Assembly (NCBI GenBank): GCA_002914805.1
Contig: JXTB01000182.1
Location: 203,177 to 267,176 of the forward strand
Direction: 5' to 3'
Length of the DNA: 64,000 bases
From: Parasponia andersonii
Lineage: Eukaryota; Streptophyta; Magnoliopsida; Rosales; Cannabaceae
Shown: piece by piece, positions 13,148 through 26,414 of the stretch
Numbering within the stretch: the first letter of the stretch is position 1
How the letters are laid out: every line of letters begins with the position of its first letter
Notes under the pieces: model-generated
The model's database searches: none
Seen by the model: the letters and a program-made list of their open reading frames with translations, nothing else
Told to the model about the DNA's origin: nothing
Made by a program: the position numbers and the translations under genes

Positions 13148-13325
13148 TATTCGTAGAAATGTTCGGAGGACCCAATTTCAACAATTATATGTCAAAAAAG
13201 AAAAAAAAATATTCGTAGAAATGTTCAGAGGACCCAATTTCAACAGTTATATGTCAAAAAAAAAAAAGTATTCGTAAAAATGTTCGGAGGACCTAATTTC
13301 AACAATTATATGTCAAAAAAAGAAA
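13148..13325. repeat. Three-copy tandem repeat, about 60-bp unit
   Basis: Units start at 13148, 13210 and 13269 with TATTCGTA(G/A)AAATGTTC and end in ATATGTC followed by an A-rich linker. The linker lengths differ (62 and 59 bp spacing), while the unit bodies differ at only a few bases. Confidence 0.85.
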
Positions 13326-14737
13326 AAAAAAATCCAGATTGATAAAAGTAAAATATCACGCTATCACGTATTGGCTTGTAATTAGAAATTCGAATTTCAT
13401 TGATTTCCTTCACTACCATATTACTCCAACTACCAATTAAGGTCTTCTTATTTTCACTTTATTTGCTATTCTGAATTGTACTCTATTTCCCTCAAAAAAA
13501 AAAAATAATGTCTATTGAATTGAGGACTCCACAATGGGTTTCAGACCCGTTCCTACATTAACAACTCCATAAAACCAATAATTAATACAAAAGAAGAACA
13601 ATGTGTCAAATCTTTTTCTAGATTGAACTTTTAAATATACCTCTGTAATTATGTGGATTCTTATTCCTATTGTAGGAATGTATGTGGAATCAGCATCGGT
13701 GTACTGGTGATGGTTGGTGAAAAGAGAGAAAAAGATTGTCTAATAGCTAGACATTCAGCCATGTAAGGGTCGAATCCACCTTCTTTCACTTCTGCCATTT
13801 CACGTCTTTCACCGCATGATTCTGCACAGTTGTGTTGATGTGTGGTTTCTTCAAAGACTAATAAAAGTTAAAGAATTTCTTCTTCTTTTTTTCAAATATT
13901 GAATTTAACTCGATCACAGCTTTGATTTTTTAAAAATCAACAAGAATTTAGGTTTTTACTCTATGTTTGGCAGAAGGAAAAAAGGAGGGGAAAGGGATGG
14001 TTAGAGAGAATAATGAAGGGAAAGTGAAAATCTTGGTTGGTAGGAGAGAAAATACAGTAAAAAGAAAAAGAGGGGGGAAATTTTAAGAGTAGGGCCCACC
14101 ATAATTTATCATCTATAAAGAGGAGAAAGAGAAAAAAATGTAGAGAAAGTTTGTAATACTTGGAATAAATAATAAAATACTAATTTGCCCTTAATTTCCA
14201 TATAAATTAATATATTCAAAAAAACCGAATCGTAAAATTCCTCCCAAAAAGACTCCTAACCCCCAAAAATCTTTTCCCTTGTGAGATTCACTGAATCAAC
14301 AGTGGGTTAAATATTTCCAACAAAAAGAACGAAATCCGTCCGACAAATTTTTTTCGAGGCACATTTAAATTTATCATTCTAACCCAGAACTTGTAGTGTT
14401 TATAGTATTACTGCTTTAATGATTGTCTGGCACTTGAATTAGATCTTAGTCATCCTCAATGAAAGCAACTCCAGAGAACATTTGCACCTCTATAGGCCAA
14501 TTTTGGTTGCAACACAGAAAGAGAAAAATCATTATACATCCAACCAAACATCATACACCATTGATAGGGGGGAAGATAAATAGCAGCCTTTCTATAATGA
14601 ATGGCAACATTTTATCATCTTCCATTTTACCAGCAGCACCAAATCACTTGGAACCATTCTCTCATCTCATAGGTAACAGTTAAAACTAAGAAAAAGGCCA
14701 GGAAACAGTTTGTTAATTTGTTATGCTACTTCTCACC

Positions 14738-17018
14738 CTAGTCAGGCAACGCAGTACCCCGTTCAAGGTTGTTCTTGATCTCCAGAGTGTATTTACCGAA
14801 GGCACGCTCAATCTTTTTGTTGAAATGTTCGTTTCGGTCATTGATCGAGTCAATGTCCTTCTCATCATGGAATCTCCTCCTCCTGCTAAATGACTGGCGC
14901 TTCTCGTCTCGGTCCTTGAGTTCCTTCACCATCTTATCTATCTTATCCTCAGATATTTTTGGAGCCTGCATTATAAAGGAACAAAAATATCATGGCTAAC
15001 AGCCCGAGACTTAGCCAGACAGAGGAAATATAGATTATCAAGGGAAATAGTACCTTTCCATACTGGAGACTCGAGGCTTCACGATAGAACTCTGGATCTG
15101 CTTCTTTCATCCTATTATATTCTTCCAAGTCAACCTCAATGTTCTTTGTTCGTTTTTTGTATGCATTGTAGAGGGTTTTCTGATTAAAAACTGTTAAAAA
15201 TAACATATATTAGCTTTGCTTTCTAATTCAAATCTGACCCTTGTAATGAAAATAGTAATAATAACAATAATAATATCATCAACTAATAAATGAGCAAAGA
15301 TCTGAACGCACCATCCCAGCCAAATGGGGCAGGATCCTTTTCCCATTTCTTATATTTTGACTCTGCCATTTCTTCTGTATCCAGCATGTAAGCCTTTTTC
15401 ATATCCAAACCATTTGCATCTAAAAGTTTTCCAATCCTTTTCTTCCTCTCCTCAAGCCATTTTTGTTTAGAAATGCCCCGTGACTCTTGTGGAGCTTCCA
15501 TTCTTTTCCTTTCCGCTGCAATATCAGTTTGATTGTCTTTTCTAGCTTTATTCTGCATACAGAAAGCCATAAACACATTACCGATCCTAAAACATTTTCC
15601 AATTTATAGAGTACCATAATGATATAGCTTGCATTCAAGTTAAAGATAATTTTTCAAGCTTCAGAAAAACTCACCATCTTTTGCCTCAATTCCCACAATT
15701 TTTTCTTCCTCCCAGTGAACTTTCTGAAGTCTTCTTCCATGTTCTCCTCAACAGGATCAGGATGGTCATCATCATCAGAATCTTCACCAAAATCTGGTCT
15801 TTCATCATCTAAATGTTCCACCTGGTGAGAAGCCCCTAAGTTGGACTCATCACTCGCTCTTATCCCTTCTGAAATAGCATAAACAAGCATTTAATTGCAG
15901 ATTTAATAAATTTTCAGTATCTAACATTATACAGTTGACATTAATCAAGAAATTACATGGAAACCAATACAAAGATAAAAAAAGAGATAGATATGGAAGT
16001 TAAATGCTACCTCATAGTTTAAAAATCGTTTTGGGTCATGTGCCTTGAAGCCGAAAAATTAATCAATGCCTAAGTCTCAGCCCAGTTTTGTGAGGCTTGT
16101 GCCTCAAGGCCAAGGCATTTGAGGCATCATTTACAAGTTATCCTATTAGGTTTTCCAATAGATCTTTTGGACCTTCAAAAGTTATTTGATGGGCTTTTAA
16201 AATTGCCTGCTAATTGAAAAATAACAAAGAACACAAAACAAAAGACTTAGCTTAGATCTATATATTGGGGGGCCAAAAACTCAAATGACCTCATGAAAAC
16301 CTTCAAACTCACACAACAAACAAGCATCTTTATTGATTGCTGGGGATCTATACTAGATTTACATATTATTTACAATTCTAGTTCTAGCCTAGGCCACTAA
16401 ATTATACGCCTTTAGGACTTCTTTTCAAAAATAAGATAATGTTCTAGCCATTATGACTACGAATTTCTTATTTATAACATATCCTAAATATATATATATA
16501 CATATATAATTATAAATGCTTTGGTTTTGATTCTAGGCTTAGGCCTTGCCTCACTTAAGGAAAATACCTCGGATATACAATTTTTTACCACTAAGTCAAT
16601 TCCCTCATGTTCACATATACAGATATATTCAGCACATGGATAATGGAAACCATTGTTCGTGAAAAAGTGAGACAAACAAAAGTTTCCTAAAGTAGAACCC
16701 ATAACCCTAACCAAACAACACAGGAGACATTCAGTGCGCAGGAAGGTCGGACCTAGAAAGTGATAGAAGGAAAAATGAGCAAAATATAAAAGGACATAGA
16801 CATGAAATTAGTTCATATCCAAGCCGGGAATGATAATATTACATAAGAAACATTTGGAATCAGATTGTAAGAAATAACTAACCAGACTGCCTTTGCTGCT
16901 CAATTTGATCAATCCGAGACTTGGCTTCGGCAATAACTTTGAAGCAGTAATCACTGCACTCATGGTATGGATTGGACGCATTTCTGCAATCCGGGTGTAC
17001 TCTTCCTTCCTCAGACAT
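14738..17018 (-). CDS. SYF2: Pre-mRNA-splicing factor SYF2
   Basis: There are five coding exons on the minus strand: 17018-16883, 15868-15675, 15552-15312, 15190-15054 and 14965-14738. Introns are GT-AG, phases agree, and the product is 311 residues. The N-terminus MSEEGRVHPDCRNASNPYHE is followed by an acidic stretch rich in aspartate (GEDSDDDD). A long lysine/arginine-rich helical region comes next, containing DPAPFGWDVFNQKTLYNAYK and the motif YREASSLQYGK. The tail is rich in charged residues and ends ERGTALPD. This is the SYF2 family (GCIP-interacting protein p29 in animals), a component of the NineTeen/Prp19-associated spliceosome needed around catalytic activation. It acts in the nucleus, and the Arabidopsis counterpart is At2g16860. 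The start ATG at 17018 gives the conserved N-terminus. A 5' UTR intron is likely because a polypyrimidine-AG acceptor lies shortly upstream of the ATG. Confidence 0.92.
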
Positions 17019-17830
17019 GTTTTTTGAAAGTCGAAACTCCTCTATATCCTTTCAGGAACCTGAAAATTGAACCTATTTTAAAATTCAATTAATCAAAATC
17101 ATCTTCACCCAGCTTTTCATTAATTTTTTTTTTTTTTAAAATAAAAATAAAGAAAAAAAACGTTGCCAAGTGACTTATATGATGTACGAAACATCTACTT
17201 CAAATTTTCCCCAAGCAGAAAAACATTGCCAAAATATTTATGAGATGCAATTATGCAAACACACAAAACAGATCCAACTAATAAATCCATAAACCGATAA
17301 AACAAATCAGGGTTCCAAAATTTCCTCTTTGATCAATTTTCATCCCAAGATTTGCAAGAAATTCCAAGTAGAAAGTTTCAGGAATAGAAAACCAAACCAA
17401 TAGGTCACACAAGAAACATCAGTTATTATTATTATTATTTTTTTTTTTTTTGAAAAACATAAATAAAAAAAAAAATAGAATATACAAGTAGAACGATTAG
17501 AACAGAAAGCCCTCTGAGAAAGCATACCCGGTGAAGTTTAAAAAATTAAGAGAATTGGTGGAAAGAGTATACTGAGCAAAAAGCAGTCGATTGAAGTTCA
17601 AATCTGAGAAGGGGATGACAAACCCTAACAGGGGGAGAGAGAGAGAGAGAGAGAGAGAGGCTTATAAAAGAAGAATTTCAGAACTACGACTTACGATTTA
17701 GAGAGAGATCAGAGACCGTTGAGACGCCCACAAGACGGCGAGTAGATAAAGAAAGGAGGGCGCGCTTGTGAATTGTGATTCGGGCAGACCACGACCACCA
17801 CCGCCGACCCCTTGTTTTTGTGCATGTATT
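17019..17830 (-). promoter_or_regulatory. SYF2 5' UTR and promoter region
   Basis: Upstream of the SYF2 start, a TTTTCAG acceptor at about 17060 and a possible GTATGC donor at about 17523-17528 suggest a 5' UTR intron. A (GA)n run on the + strand at about 17632-17659 reads as (TC)n in the sense strand. The stretch 17690-17820 is the most GC-rich part and probably contains the transcription start. The intron is inferred from splice-like motifs only. Confidence 0.45.
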
Positions 17831-18149
17831 TTGGGATTCAATTCCTCTCCAAGCGTTCGCTTCGCTTTTACTCCACTTTTTATTTTATCATTTTAATCCT
17901 TAATTTATTATAGTAGCTCCCTTGCTGAATTAAACTATTGTTCAATTTATATTATTTTATTTTGCACATTATCAATATTGTTCTTCTAATTTTAAAATAA
18001 AAACATACTTGTATTGGAATTCTATCAAATTCCAAATTTAATTGATAATTTACTAAAATACCCTTGATATATATTTAAACTTTGTTACCCGACTATGAAC
18101 TATTAATTAATTGAAAGATATAAAGAAGAATGGGGCAAACATACTTCCA

Positions 18150-21100
18150 AGAAAAATTAGGTGAAATACATCTCCTCTATAGTCAGTTTTAAAAATTACT
18201 CTCCTCCTAATAGTTTTTAGGTAATTACACTCCTTTTAAAAGAAAAAGAGATGTAAAAGAACTAATATACCCTTAAGTTGAAAATGCTAGACACGGTGTC
18301 AAAAACACTAGAAAAAGGTTTGTAGTATCTCTACTGAAAAAAAAAATAATAAATAAAATAAACTTAAATATTAAGTGCTAGACAGAGTATTAGGAGCCTA
18401 GATACAAGTATCAAGTGGTGCTAAACAAGGTCTAACAACTAGACACATCATATCCAGCTAGATCTGGATCTCTGTTTGAATATATGCTAAACATGATGTC
18501 AAATTTGCTATGTCACGACCAAAAATCTAAAACTGTGACTTTTAGTAATTTTAAGTGAAAATAGTGATGAATAGTAGTTTCTAAAATTTCAGAAAAATTT
18601 AAGAATTTGAAATTTAAGTTTAGTCCTCAAAAGTAAGTAAATTACGAAATTGGACAAATTTAAAAATCATGATGTTATCTACCAATTTTAAATTTCCAAT
18701 AAAATTTTTCATTTTGAGATGAGAGAAAATCTTAATTAACTAGTTTAAAAACTTTTATTAATTCATGAAGTTTAATAAAACAATTCAAATTAAAACTCTA
18801 GGCCCAATGTTCAAATAATTTACATAAAATCATTTTATTTTTTAAGTACTCAATTTAATAACAAAAATCATCCTCATATATCTACTCAGTAAATATATTA
18901 CTATTGGCTAAATAAATTTAACTTAGGAAAAGGAAATTGATACCGAGTACTAACCAACCAATGAAGAGGATTGGAACTGCAAGCATATGCCAAACATAGT
19001 TACCAAGCCACCAGAATAATTACCACAAAATAGGTCAACACCTAAAATATGACGAAGTAGAGAGTGAGCACGAGAATGCTCAGTAGAAATTCAACTATCT
19101 TTTTGAGTGAATGCAATTTTATCAAACCTGCATGGTTAATGCCTTTTCTAAAATTCATTTATAAACCAAATTTATAAAATAAGTGGTATCTAGAATAATC
19201 ACATATTCAAAATTAAAGTCAAAAATCGCAAAATTGTACATATCATAAATCAACTCATCCCATGTGCTCATACCCTCACATCACAAACTAGAGTAACTCG
19301 TACCACGTGTACTAAGTACTCTCTGCCTGATATTTATCCCAGAAAACCAGAGGGACACCCATGCATCTAAGCCTACCGAACCGGATGGCAACTGGATACC
19401 TACATCAACTAAATGAGAATAATCAGAAAAACCTCACACGGGTTTACAGGCTCTCATCAAAGGCGGGTGTACTAGTCCACTTACTACAAAAATGCGATGC
19501 CTAAGATATATCTCATGTGTGATCTTACGGTATATACAATATGTAACAAAATATGCATAATAACCATACAATACATAACCAAACAATGCTTTAAAATTCA
19601 ACTTGGCATTATTCTGGGATTTACTATACATGGGCAGCACACTGTTGTTTTACCCCATAGTCATAATATAAAAATATATAAAAAATTCATACAGTCAAAT
19701 CCCAGCATAATCTAATAATTTTCAGTAATTTATCAGAATATCATTTATTTACGATTTTTCATAAAAATAGTTATAATGAAAATTTTCAAATTAAAACATG
19801 TATAAAATCTAGTAATTGTATCCCTACCTCGAGATAGTAGTTATGCTGAGCTAACGACGCAAGAAATATCCTTAATTGATCACCTGATTGTTCAGACAGT
19901 CGTTCTCGGATCTCGTCACGTTCACTTGAAAAGTTGACTTTTCAAACGGAGTTTCAGATTGAGAAACAAAGGTCACCACTGAATTCAAAACACCCAAAAA
20001 TGTTAGATTAGACATAAAATTTATCGAAAATAGGTTTCGGTGCGGGACCAACCTGTGGCACGCAAAACAGTGCTATTCATGAGTTATTTTCTCAATTTTC
20101 ATACCACTTCAGAAAATAGTAGTACTTTATATTAAAATTCATGTCCCGACCTCACTGAGTCTAAATTCGAAATCAGAACTCAGTTTTGAGATCCTGAGTA
20201 TTAAATGGGCTCAAAAATCCAAAAATTATGAAAATACCACATTTGAAAACTAATTAGAAAAATGCCACATTTTTATTTCGATAATTAACGATCTTCCGGT
20301 TACCGTTTCAACACTTCAAAATCATGAGATTTCATGTTTCAATGTCCTCTTTCACGTGGTAAAATTTTCTCGGGATAAATAACTCAATTCCAAAATAATT
20401 ACAAAAATACTACAAAAATTTAATATTATAAACTTGCTACAGTAGTCAACTTCTCACTAGAGCCGAGTTAGAGGCCGAGAGTAGTCGGAAATGAAAGCTA
20501 GAGTCGAGACGAGTTCAACAGCGACAACGGTGAGTTGATCGGACGTCGAAGGAGGAAATGGCAGATGATTTTCTGTTCCGATGGCGGTGACTTCGGATCG
20601 CTTTTTCTCCAGCAAGAGGCGACAAAATGGGACGGCGGCACCAGGCACTGCTCGGTGGCTGGAGGAGTTGCGAATGAACAGTAACCGAGGGTGTGCTTGG
20701 GAGGGGCTCGGTGAAGAAGAAGAAGAATCTGGGGGATTTATTTACAATTTTTGAAACTGTAGATAGTGGGACATGTGGCGTAATCTGATTCGACCGAAAA
20801 AGTTTCTGAAATTCGACTTTGGTCACAATTAAAAAGATTCTTTTACTTTAGTCCTTCCTTAATTACACTTTTGTCCCCGATTTGTAATTTCTTTTTCATT
20901 TTTGTCCCAAATGTACCTAGACTTTATTTTGTCTAGGTTCAACACTAATAATTTAATTTAAAAATAATTTCAGATATTTATTTAATTAATATGAAAATAT
21001 AGAATTACCAAAATACCCTTGAATTAAAATTACTTAATTACTTTTATAAAAATTGAAGATTTTATATGCTAGACATGAGTGTTGAGATATACTTAACAAT

Positions 21101-21266
21101 GTGTATAGCAACCTCACAGAATGTGGATCATTGATAATATGAGTGTTAGGGGCTTTGTATTTAAAATAATTTAAAACTTATAAGGGTGCATTCACCTAAA
21201 AATTATTAAGAGTAATGTATTTTCTAAAATAAACTATGATAAAGGTGTATTTTGCAAAAAAACCCT
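18150..21266. repeat. Repeat unit, copy 1, split by a solo LTR
   Basis: The unit lies in two parts, 18150-18510 and 21066-21266. Read together they parallel 21290-21915: AAATTAGGTGAAATA, then TTAAGTTGAAAATGCTAGA, repeated GCTAGACA/AGTATC words, AGAATGTGGA, TTTAAAATAATTTAAAACTT and CACCTAAAAATTATTAAGA. Its origin is unknown. The TGCTA at the break is duplicated on both sides of the inserted LTR. Confidence 0.7.
18511..21065 (+). mobile_element. Solo LTR of an LTR retrotransposon (fossil)
   Basis: A 2555-bp segment starts TGTCACGACC and is flanked by a 5-bp target duplication, TGCTA, at 18506-18510 and 21066-21070. It has no internal coding region. The part at about 20457-20820 is GC-rich and then gives way to AT-rich sequence. 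The same landmarks (GTGAGCA..ATG(C)CAGTAG, CTACCTCG, GC-rich 3' part) occur in inverse order at 58372-60566. It is probably Ty3/gypsy-related, left by LTR-LTR recombination, and old because the two family members are strongly diverged. The terminal CA is not preserved. Confidence 0.7.
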
Positions 21267-21289
21267 ACTTTCAATACCAAAGACGATAG

Positions 21290-21564
21290 GAAAATTAGGT
21301 GAAATATACCCATTTAATAGTGAGTTTTAGAAAATATCTCTTTCTCAATAGATTTATATCAAATACACCTCTTTTAAAAAATGAAGGCATAAAAACACTT
21401 ATATACTCTTAAGTTGAGAATGCTAGATAAGGATGTTGAGAGTTAGACAAAGTATTTAAGAACTTGACAAAAAAATATATTTGAGTATTTAGTACTAGAC
21501 AATGTATCAAGAGTACTAAATATGAGTATCGAGTGATGCTAGACAAGGTGTAACAACTCGAAAG

Positions 21565-21641
<77 letters not shown>

Positions 21642-21915
21642 TTTTGCACTAAAAGAAAATATTGGTATCGAGAGTGCTAAACATGGTGTCTAAAAGCACT
21701 AGACAAAGTATCTAGTAACTCGACCTCTCCTATTTAGATAGAATGTGGACCTTTGATAAGATAAGTGCTATGAGCATTTTTGTATTTAAAATAATTTAAA
21801 ACTTCAAAATGTGTACACATCTAAAAATTATTAAGAATAGTGTATTTCTTAAAATATACGAATAGTGTATTTCTTAAAATATACTATGACACGAGTGTAT
21901 TTTGTAAAGAACATC
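21290..21915. repeat. Repeat unit, copy 2, with AT/GT microsatellite
   Basis: This is a diverged direct duplicate of the unit at 18150-18510 plus 21066-21266. It carries an (AT)n(GT)n microsatellite at about 21571-21639 that is absent from copy 1. Confidence 0.7.
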
Positions 21916-22076
21916 AATATTCAACATTGCTGATAATTATAGAAAGGGTATACCGTACATACAGCTCACATGCTCCTTATGTTAATAATCAATCAAAATA
22001 TTAATATAATTCCTTATGTTAATAATAAATCAAAATATTAAAATAATAATAATAATAAGAATTACGCTTAATAATT

Positions 22077-22616
22077 GGGTTAATGGTACAAATGGTCCCT
22101 AAACTATCCAATCTGTGGCAATATAGTTCTCAAAGTTTCAATTATAGCAATTAAGTCCCTCAATTATCTTATTTGTAGTAATTTAGTCACTTAATTGTTT
22201 AAATTGCAATTTGTTGTAAAATTTTTTGTACTAAAAATACATGTGAGAGGTACATGATAGCATCTAAAAGTGTATTTAAAAGGTAATTTGGGAATTTTAA
22301 TCATAAAAATGAATAATTAAAAAATTTCTCTAAATTTGTAGCTCTAAGAACCCTAAACAAAATGCAAAAAATACACATTTTCTTCTATTCAAATTTTTTT
22401 GTTCAATTTATTTTTCTTCAAATGCATTTTTAGATGCTACAACGTACTTTTTACATATATTTTTGGTTAGAAATTTAATATTATATTACAATTAGATAAC
22501 TTAGGGACTGAATTACTACATATTAAAAAATTTAGGGGCTTAATTACTACAATTGAAATTTTGAAGACCAAATTACCACAAATTGAATCATTCAAGGATC
22601 ATTTGTGCCATAAACA
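22077..22616. mobile_element. Mutator-like non-autonomous element with long TIRs
   Basis: The left end starts GGTTAATGGTACAAATGGTC. The right end is its imperfect reverse complement, ending AGGATCATTTGTGCCATAAAC. The similarity between arms extends well over 100 bp, with repeated (A)TTAAGTCCC and TAATTTAGTC words. The middle is AT-rich and non-coding. The flanks CTTAATAAT and CTTATAATT are a near match and may be the roughly 9-bp target duplication expected for MULEs. A related element lies at 47333-48156, and a partial relative lies at about 22790-22880. Confidence 0.65.
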
Positions 22617-25395
22617 CTTATAATTTAAGTACAAAAATAATAAAATTTAAAATTTATAGACTAAAATCGAACTTTCTCAATAGCTCAGGGCCAATAGAAT
22701 TGTTAATCATTTATTTTAACCAACATATTTTTAAATTTTTCTCCAATATAATCCTTCGCTAAGAAAAAAAAAAAACAAAAGCCGAAGGCAGATTTGGTCC
22801 CTTGAGAATTTAAATTGTGATGACTTAGTCCCTAATTGTTTAGTTTTTTGACTAATTGTTTAGTTCTACCATTAAAATTCCCAAATGTACAATAGACTCG
22901 CAGAAGTTCCAAAATTGATAACGTGAGTTAATTTATTTGATGGTGAAATCAACACGAGCTCCCATGTGACGTCGGCTTCTAGGATAATTAATGGCGATTT
23001 TTATTTTTAAGGAGATAAGAACTAACAAATACACAAAGTTAGCGTAAAAAGAAAAAAGAAAACATAAAAAACAGAAATACCGTGCCATTGAGAGAGGTTT
23101 TATTAACGATGTATATTCGTCTAGAAATAAAGATTCGAGCTACAATAATCAAAATTATGACGATGAATAGTAAAGAATACAAAATATTTAGTATGGTTCA
23201 GCCTCAAGAGATACGTACCTTCACAATAATTTTTCACTATTGTGATTACAAGAGAGCTTAGAGCCTCGACCTGAGAACTCTAAGCAGAATTTAAGTGATA
23301 TGTTCTAATGTCTAAATTATGTATGTCAAATAATTTTAGCCTAGATGGGTGTGTCTATAAGTTTCCCATATTTATAAATGTGAAATCAAACAAAAGTCAA
23401 TATAAAATCAAGATAGAATACACAAATTAATGACCCTAGTCTTACTGGCGCCACCTTCGAGGCAGCTTTCCCGAGTGGTTGCCTGATTCCTTTCTTGATT
23501 TTTTTTTCATGGTCTTTCCTTTAAGAGTATATATCACATGCAACTTCCAACTTCCAGCGAAATGTTTAATACCAATAAGGTCTATTTTGAAAAAGATAAT
23601 CTAAATAACAGTATTATTTTATTCTTACTACCGACATTATTGTATGATTTAATCGTGAACTCTTACTAATATTGGTAACGTTTATTTTCTCAAATTTCAT
23701 AAACTCATCAAATAAAATTTTTAGTTAAAACTCATAAATAATAAAAGAAATTTAAAAATCTCTTAAATAACAAATAGACAATAATATATAGAAAATCATA
23801 GGTTTTGATAATAATAATAGTTAATAACACAAAAATTAGTATTTATGAATAGATATCAAACAAGTACATACATAGATATAAGAAGAGAAAAAAAATACTA
23901 TTTAATGATGATTTATTATTAATGGTCATGAAATTTATTTTTTGTAATTTTATAAACTCACAATTATTTAAAAATAGTCTATAAACCTCTCAATTGACAA
24001 ATGAATATTAATTTATACAAAAAAATATGGGTTTTGATATGCATTATTTTGGTATGTATTTCAATTGGTATCTAACTAAATCATTTTTGTATTACTTTTA
24101 AATTTGGTGGTTTTCATGAATTTATTTAGTACAATTTCATTACAATTAGATTTTAACTCGAAATTAACTCAACCGACTTCAGTGTTATAAAAATAAAAGT
24201 TTGAGGAGCCAAAAGTTACAAAAAAAAAAAATAAGGACTTAAATGATATATTGTGTAAAGGTTGATGACCCAAATGATATTAAAACTATTATATAATGGC
24301 TGAATTAGACAAAAAAGTGAAAAGCGACTAAAGTAATATGAATGTATACTGTTGGAGATCCAAAAAAAAAAAGTTAGGGACCTCATTAAAAAAGTTATGT
24401 AAGAATCACAATAACAAATTAGGGAAAAAAAAAACACTAAATCATTATAAACCTAGTTCGACCTAGGATTAAATTTTAAACCAAAGACTTGCTTGAGATT
24501 GCATTTTAGAGGGTTGATAGTTAAGAAAAAGATGGATAACATATATAACTCAATTGGTCTAGGATTCTTGAGAGTGTGTATGAGTATATATAACTCAATT
24601 GGTCTAGAATTCTTGAAAGTGTGTATGAGTATGTTTAGGCAAAGGGATTCAAATTTTAGTTAGACCAATTTATGTATGATTATATAATAATAATAATAAT
24701 AATAATAAGACAAACAACAGATATAGCCTTTTTGTGAAATATGTTTCGGTAAAATTTATTACGCAATTTACTTTCTAAATAAAATTTGAGAAACAAAATA
24801 TTGATGATTTATGAAAAAAAAATTATATAAATTTTGGAAATATCCTTAAAAGTAGTATTTTTATAATTAAATCTGAGATTTTTCATAATAATGTTAAATT
24901 TTAGGATTTTTTCAAATTTTTATTTGAAAAATTACCATAAAAATCAAATTTCCTTGACAAATAATCCATGTAAAATGCATTTATCTATCATAAGGATTTT
25001 ACAAAAATCATTATTTAAGTCTTTTCTTATTATAGTCAAAATTGAAGTTTCAAATTATTAAAGAATTGTCTTACTCGTTAAAATTATTGATTATCATCTA
25101 TAAAAATAACTAGACAGCTACTATGTAGACTAATAAAGGGTCTACAAATTTATTTCTAAGTCTACAAATTTATTTCTAACTTATAAAAAAAGAAAATATA
25201 AGGCTTTATTTGATATTTCAAAAAAAAAAAAATGGCGTGGTTCCTTTTGCCCTCGATTTTGGGATTTTTTGGGGGGTTGCAGGAGAAAAGAAATCTAAGG
25301 CTTTAATAGCAAAACTAAGATAACGAAGGGACCAAATTTGCCATTAATCTAAAGGGAGAAAAAGAAATAAAAGGAAAGATAAAAGGAAAGAAAGA
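22617..25395. other. AT-rich intergenic spacer
   Basis: No gene is seen. A segment at about 23080-23560 is less AT-rich but has no coding signature I can name. A 45-bp duplication at 24541-24630 is listed separately, and an (AAT)n run lies near 24684-24709. Confidence 0.55.
24541..24630. repeat. Two-copy tandem duplication, 45-bp unit
   Basis: Copies at 24541 and 24586 both read ATATATAACTCAATTGGTCT and continue to GTGTGTATGAGTAT. There are two visible differences. Confidence 0.85.
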
Positions 25396-25396
25396 G

Positions 25397-26180
25397 AAGA
25401 AGAAGAAGAAGAAGAAGAAGAAGAAGAAGGGAGCAGAAGAGCAAAGCGTGGATCTGACTTCCCAAGTCTCAACTGTGTGGGCGGGGGTGATTGGCCATTT
25501 TCTTCTCTGAATCTCAGTTCTGGGCAACCCCCGAGACTTTAAGAGGTTCATTTCGTTTTTTTTTTTTTATTTTTAATATTTTGTCCCCTGATTAATGAAT
25601 GATCTTTTTCGCTTTAATTTCAATCGTAACGGGAGATTGAGTTGGGTTTTGTTTCGTTTCAGATAGTTGGATCAAAGAGCTATTATTATTATCCCCCAAG
25701 ACCGAAAGGTATGGAATTTTCACATAATCTATTTGTAGGTGTGTGTATATAATATTACTTAAGGCTGAGAAGATTATGATATGATTGAGAGTTAATTTGC
25801 TCTTTTCTTATGAATTTTTCTTTTCATTGTTTAGATTCCATATGTAGGACTTTTAACTCGTCAAGTTCCAACTTCATTTGGTTATGATAATATTCACCTT
25901 ATTATTAGTCTGGACTGGACTGGACTGGACTGGACTGGATTGGATAATTTGTCATAATTTTTATGTTTCCAAGTTATAGCTATTGGCAAATGAAGGATGC
26001 TTCATTATATTCTTAGTTTTATTTCTCTCAATGAAAATTAAGCACATATTTCTTCCACGTTTGAGTTAGCTTGTTCTTTGAAATTTATATATTAAAAACG
26101 AAAATTAGAAAGAGGGGAACAGGGAGATGCCTACTAATGACGGTTGTCTGTTTGCATGACCTATTTAGAGTAGAGGTAAA
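25397..26180 (+). promoter_or_regulatory. 5' UTR and promoter region of the YOS1 gene
   Basis: A (GAA)n run lies at about 25397-25429. Downstream, a donor AAAG|GTATGG at about 25709 and an acceptor TTTAG shortly before 26170 define a probable 5' UTR intron just upstream of the start codon. A second possible intron ends at TTTCAG near 25662. A (TGGAC)n pentanucleotide repeat of about six units lies inside the intron at 25911-25940. All splice calls come from motifs alone. Confidence 0.45.
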
Positions 26181-26414
26181 ATGGGTTTGTGGACACTACT
26201 TGAGGGCTTCCTGCTTCTTGCAAATGCACTAGCGATCCTAAATGAGGACCGCTTCCTTGTGCCTAGGGGATTGGGCTTCTCAGAATTCTCTGGGGGCAAG
26301 ACAAAGTCGTTCAAGGGACAGCTTATAGGTCTCATTTACGCGACCCAGTACTTAAGAGTTCCTCTCATACTGCTCAACACCATCTGCATCGTCGTAAAGT
26401 TGGTATCCGGATGA
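26181..26414 (+). CDS. YOS1-like / IER3IP1 family small membrane protein
   Basis: A single-exon coding region of 77 residues starts MGLWTLLEGFLLLANALAIL and ends CIVVKLVSG. The family hallmarks are an N-terminal hydrophobic helix (about 2-20), the sequence NEDRFLVPRG just after it, a short polar loop (FKGQLIGLIYATQYLRVP), and a C-terminal hydrophobic helix (about 55-75). The length equals that of yeast Yos1 and human IER3IP1 (about 80 residues). Yos1 works with Yip1/Yif1 in COPII-dependent ER-to-Golgi transport; the same role in plants is inferred. The ATG is preceded by AGGTAAA right after a probable 5' UTR intron, so the first exon is non-coding. It is complete, with no sign of damage. Confidence 0.9.
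   Translation: MGLWTLLEGFLLLANALAILNEDRFLVPRGLGFSEFSGGKTKSFKGQLIGLIYATQYLRVPLILLNTICIVVKLVSG

Larger units (their letters stand above)
10851..14737. other. AT-rich intergenic spacer with small repeats
   Basis: I see no coding stretch resembling a known protein. The spacer contains an N gap (11262-11323), several short tandem duplications listed separately, a 28-bp AATATTAAGATCTAAAT duplication near 12967-13018, and a purine-rich tract at about 13975-14150. A segment at about 13670-13860 is less AT-rich than its surroundings but I could not assign it. The last 200-300 bp is probably the 3' UTR of SYF2. Confidence 0.55.

Noticed and set aside
20457-20826. Open frames in the GC-rich part at 20.5 kb
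   Set aside because: They lie inside the solo LTR, so the openness follows from its GC-rich composition and not from a gene.
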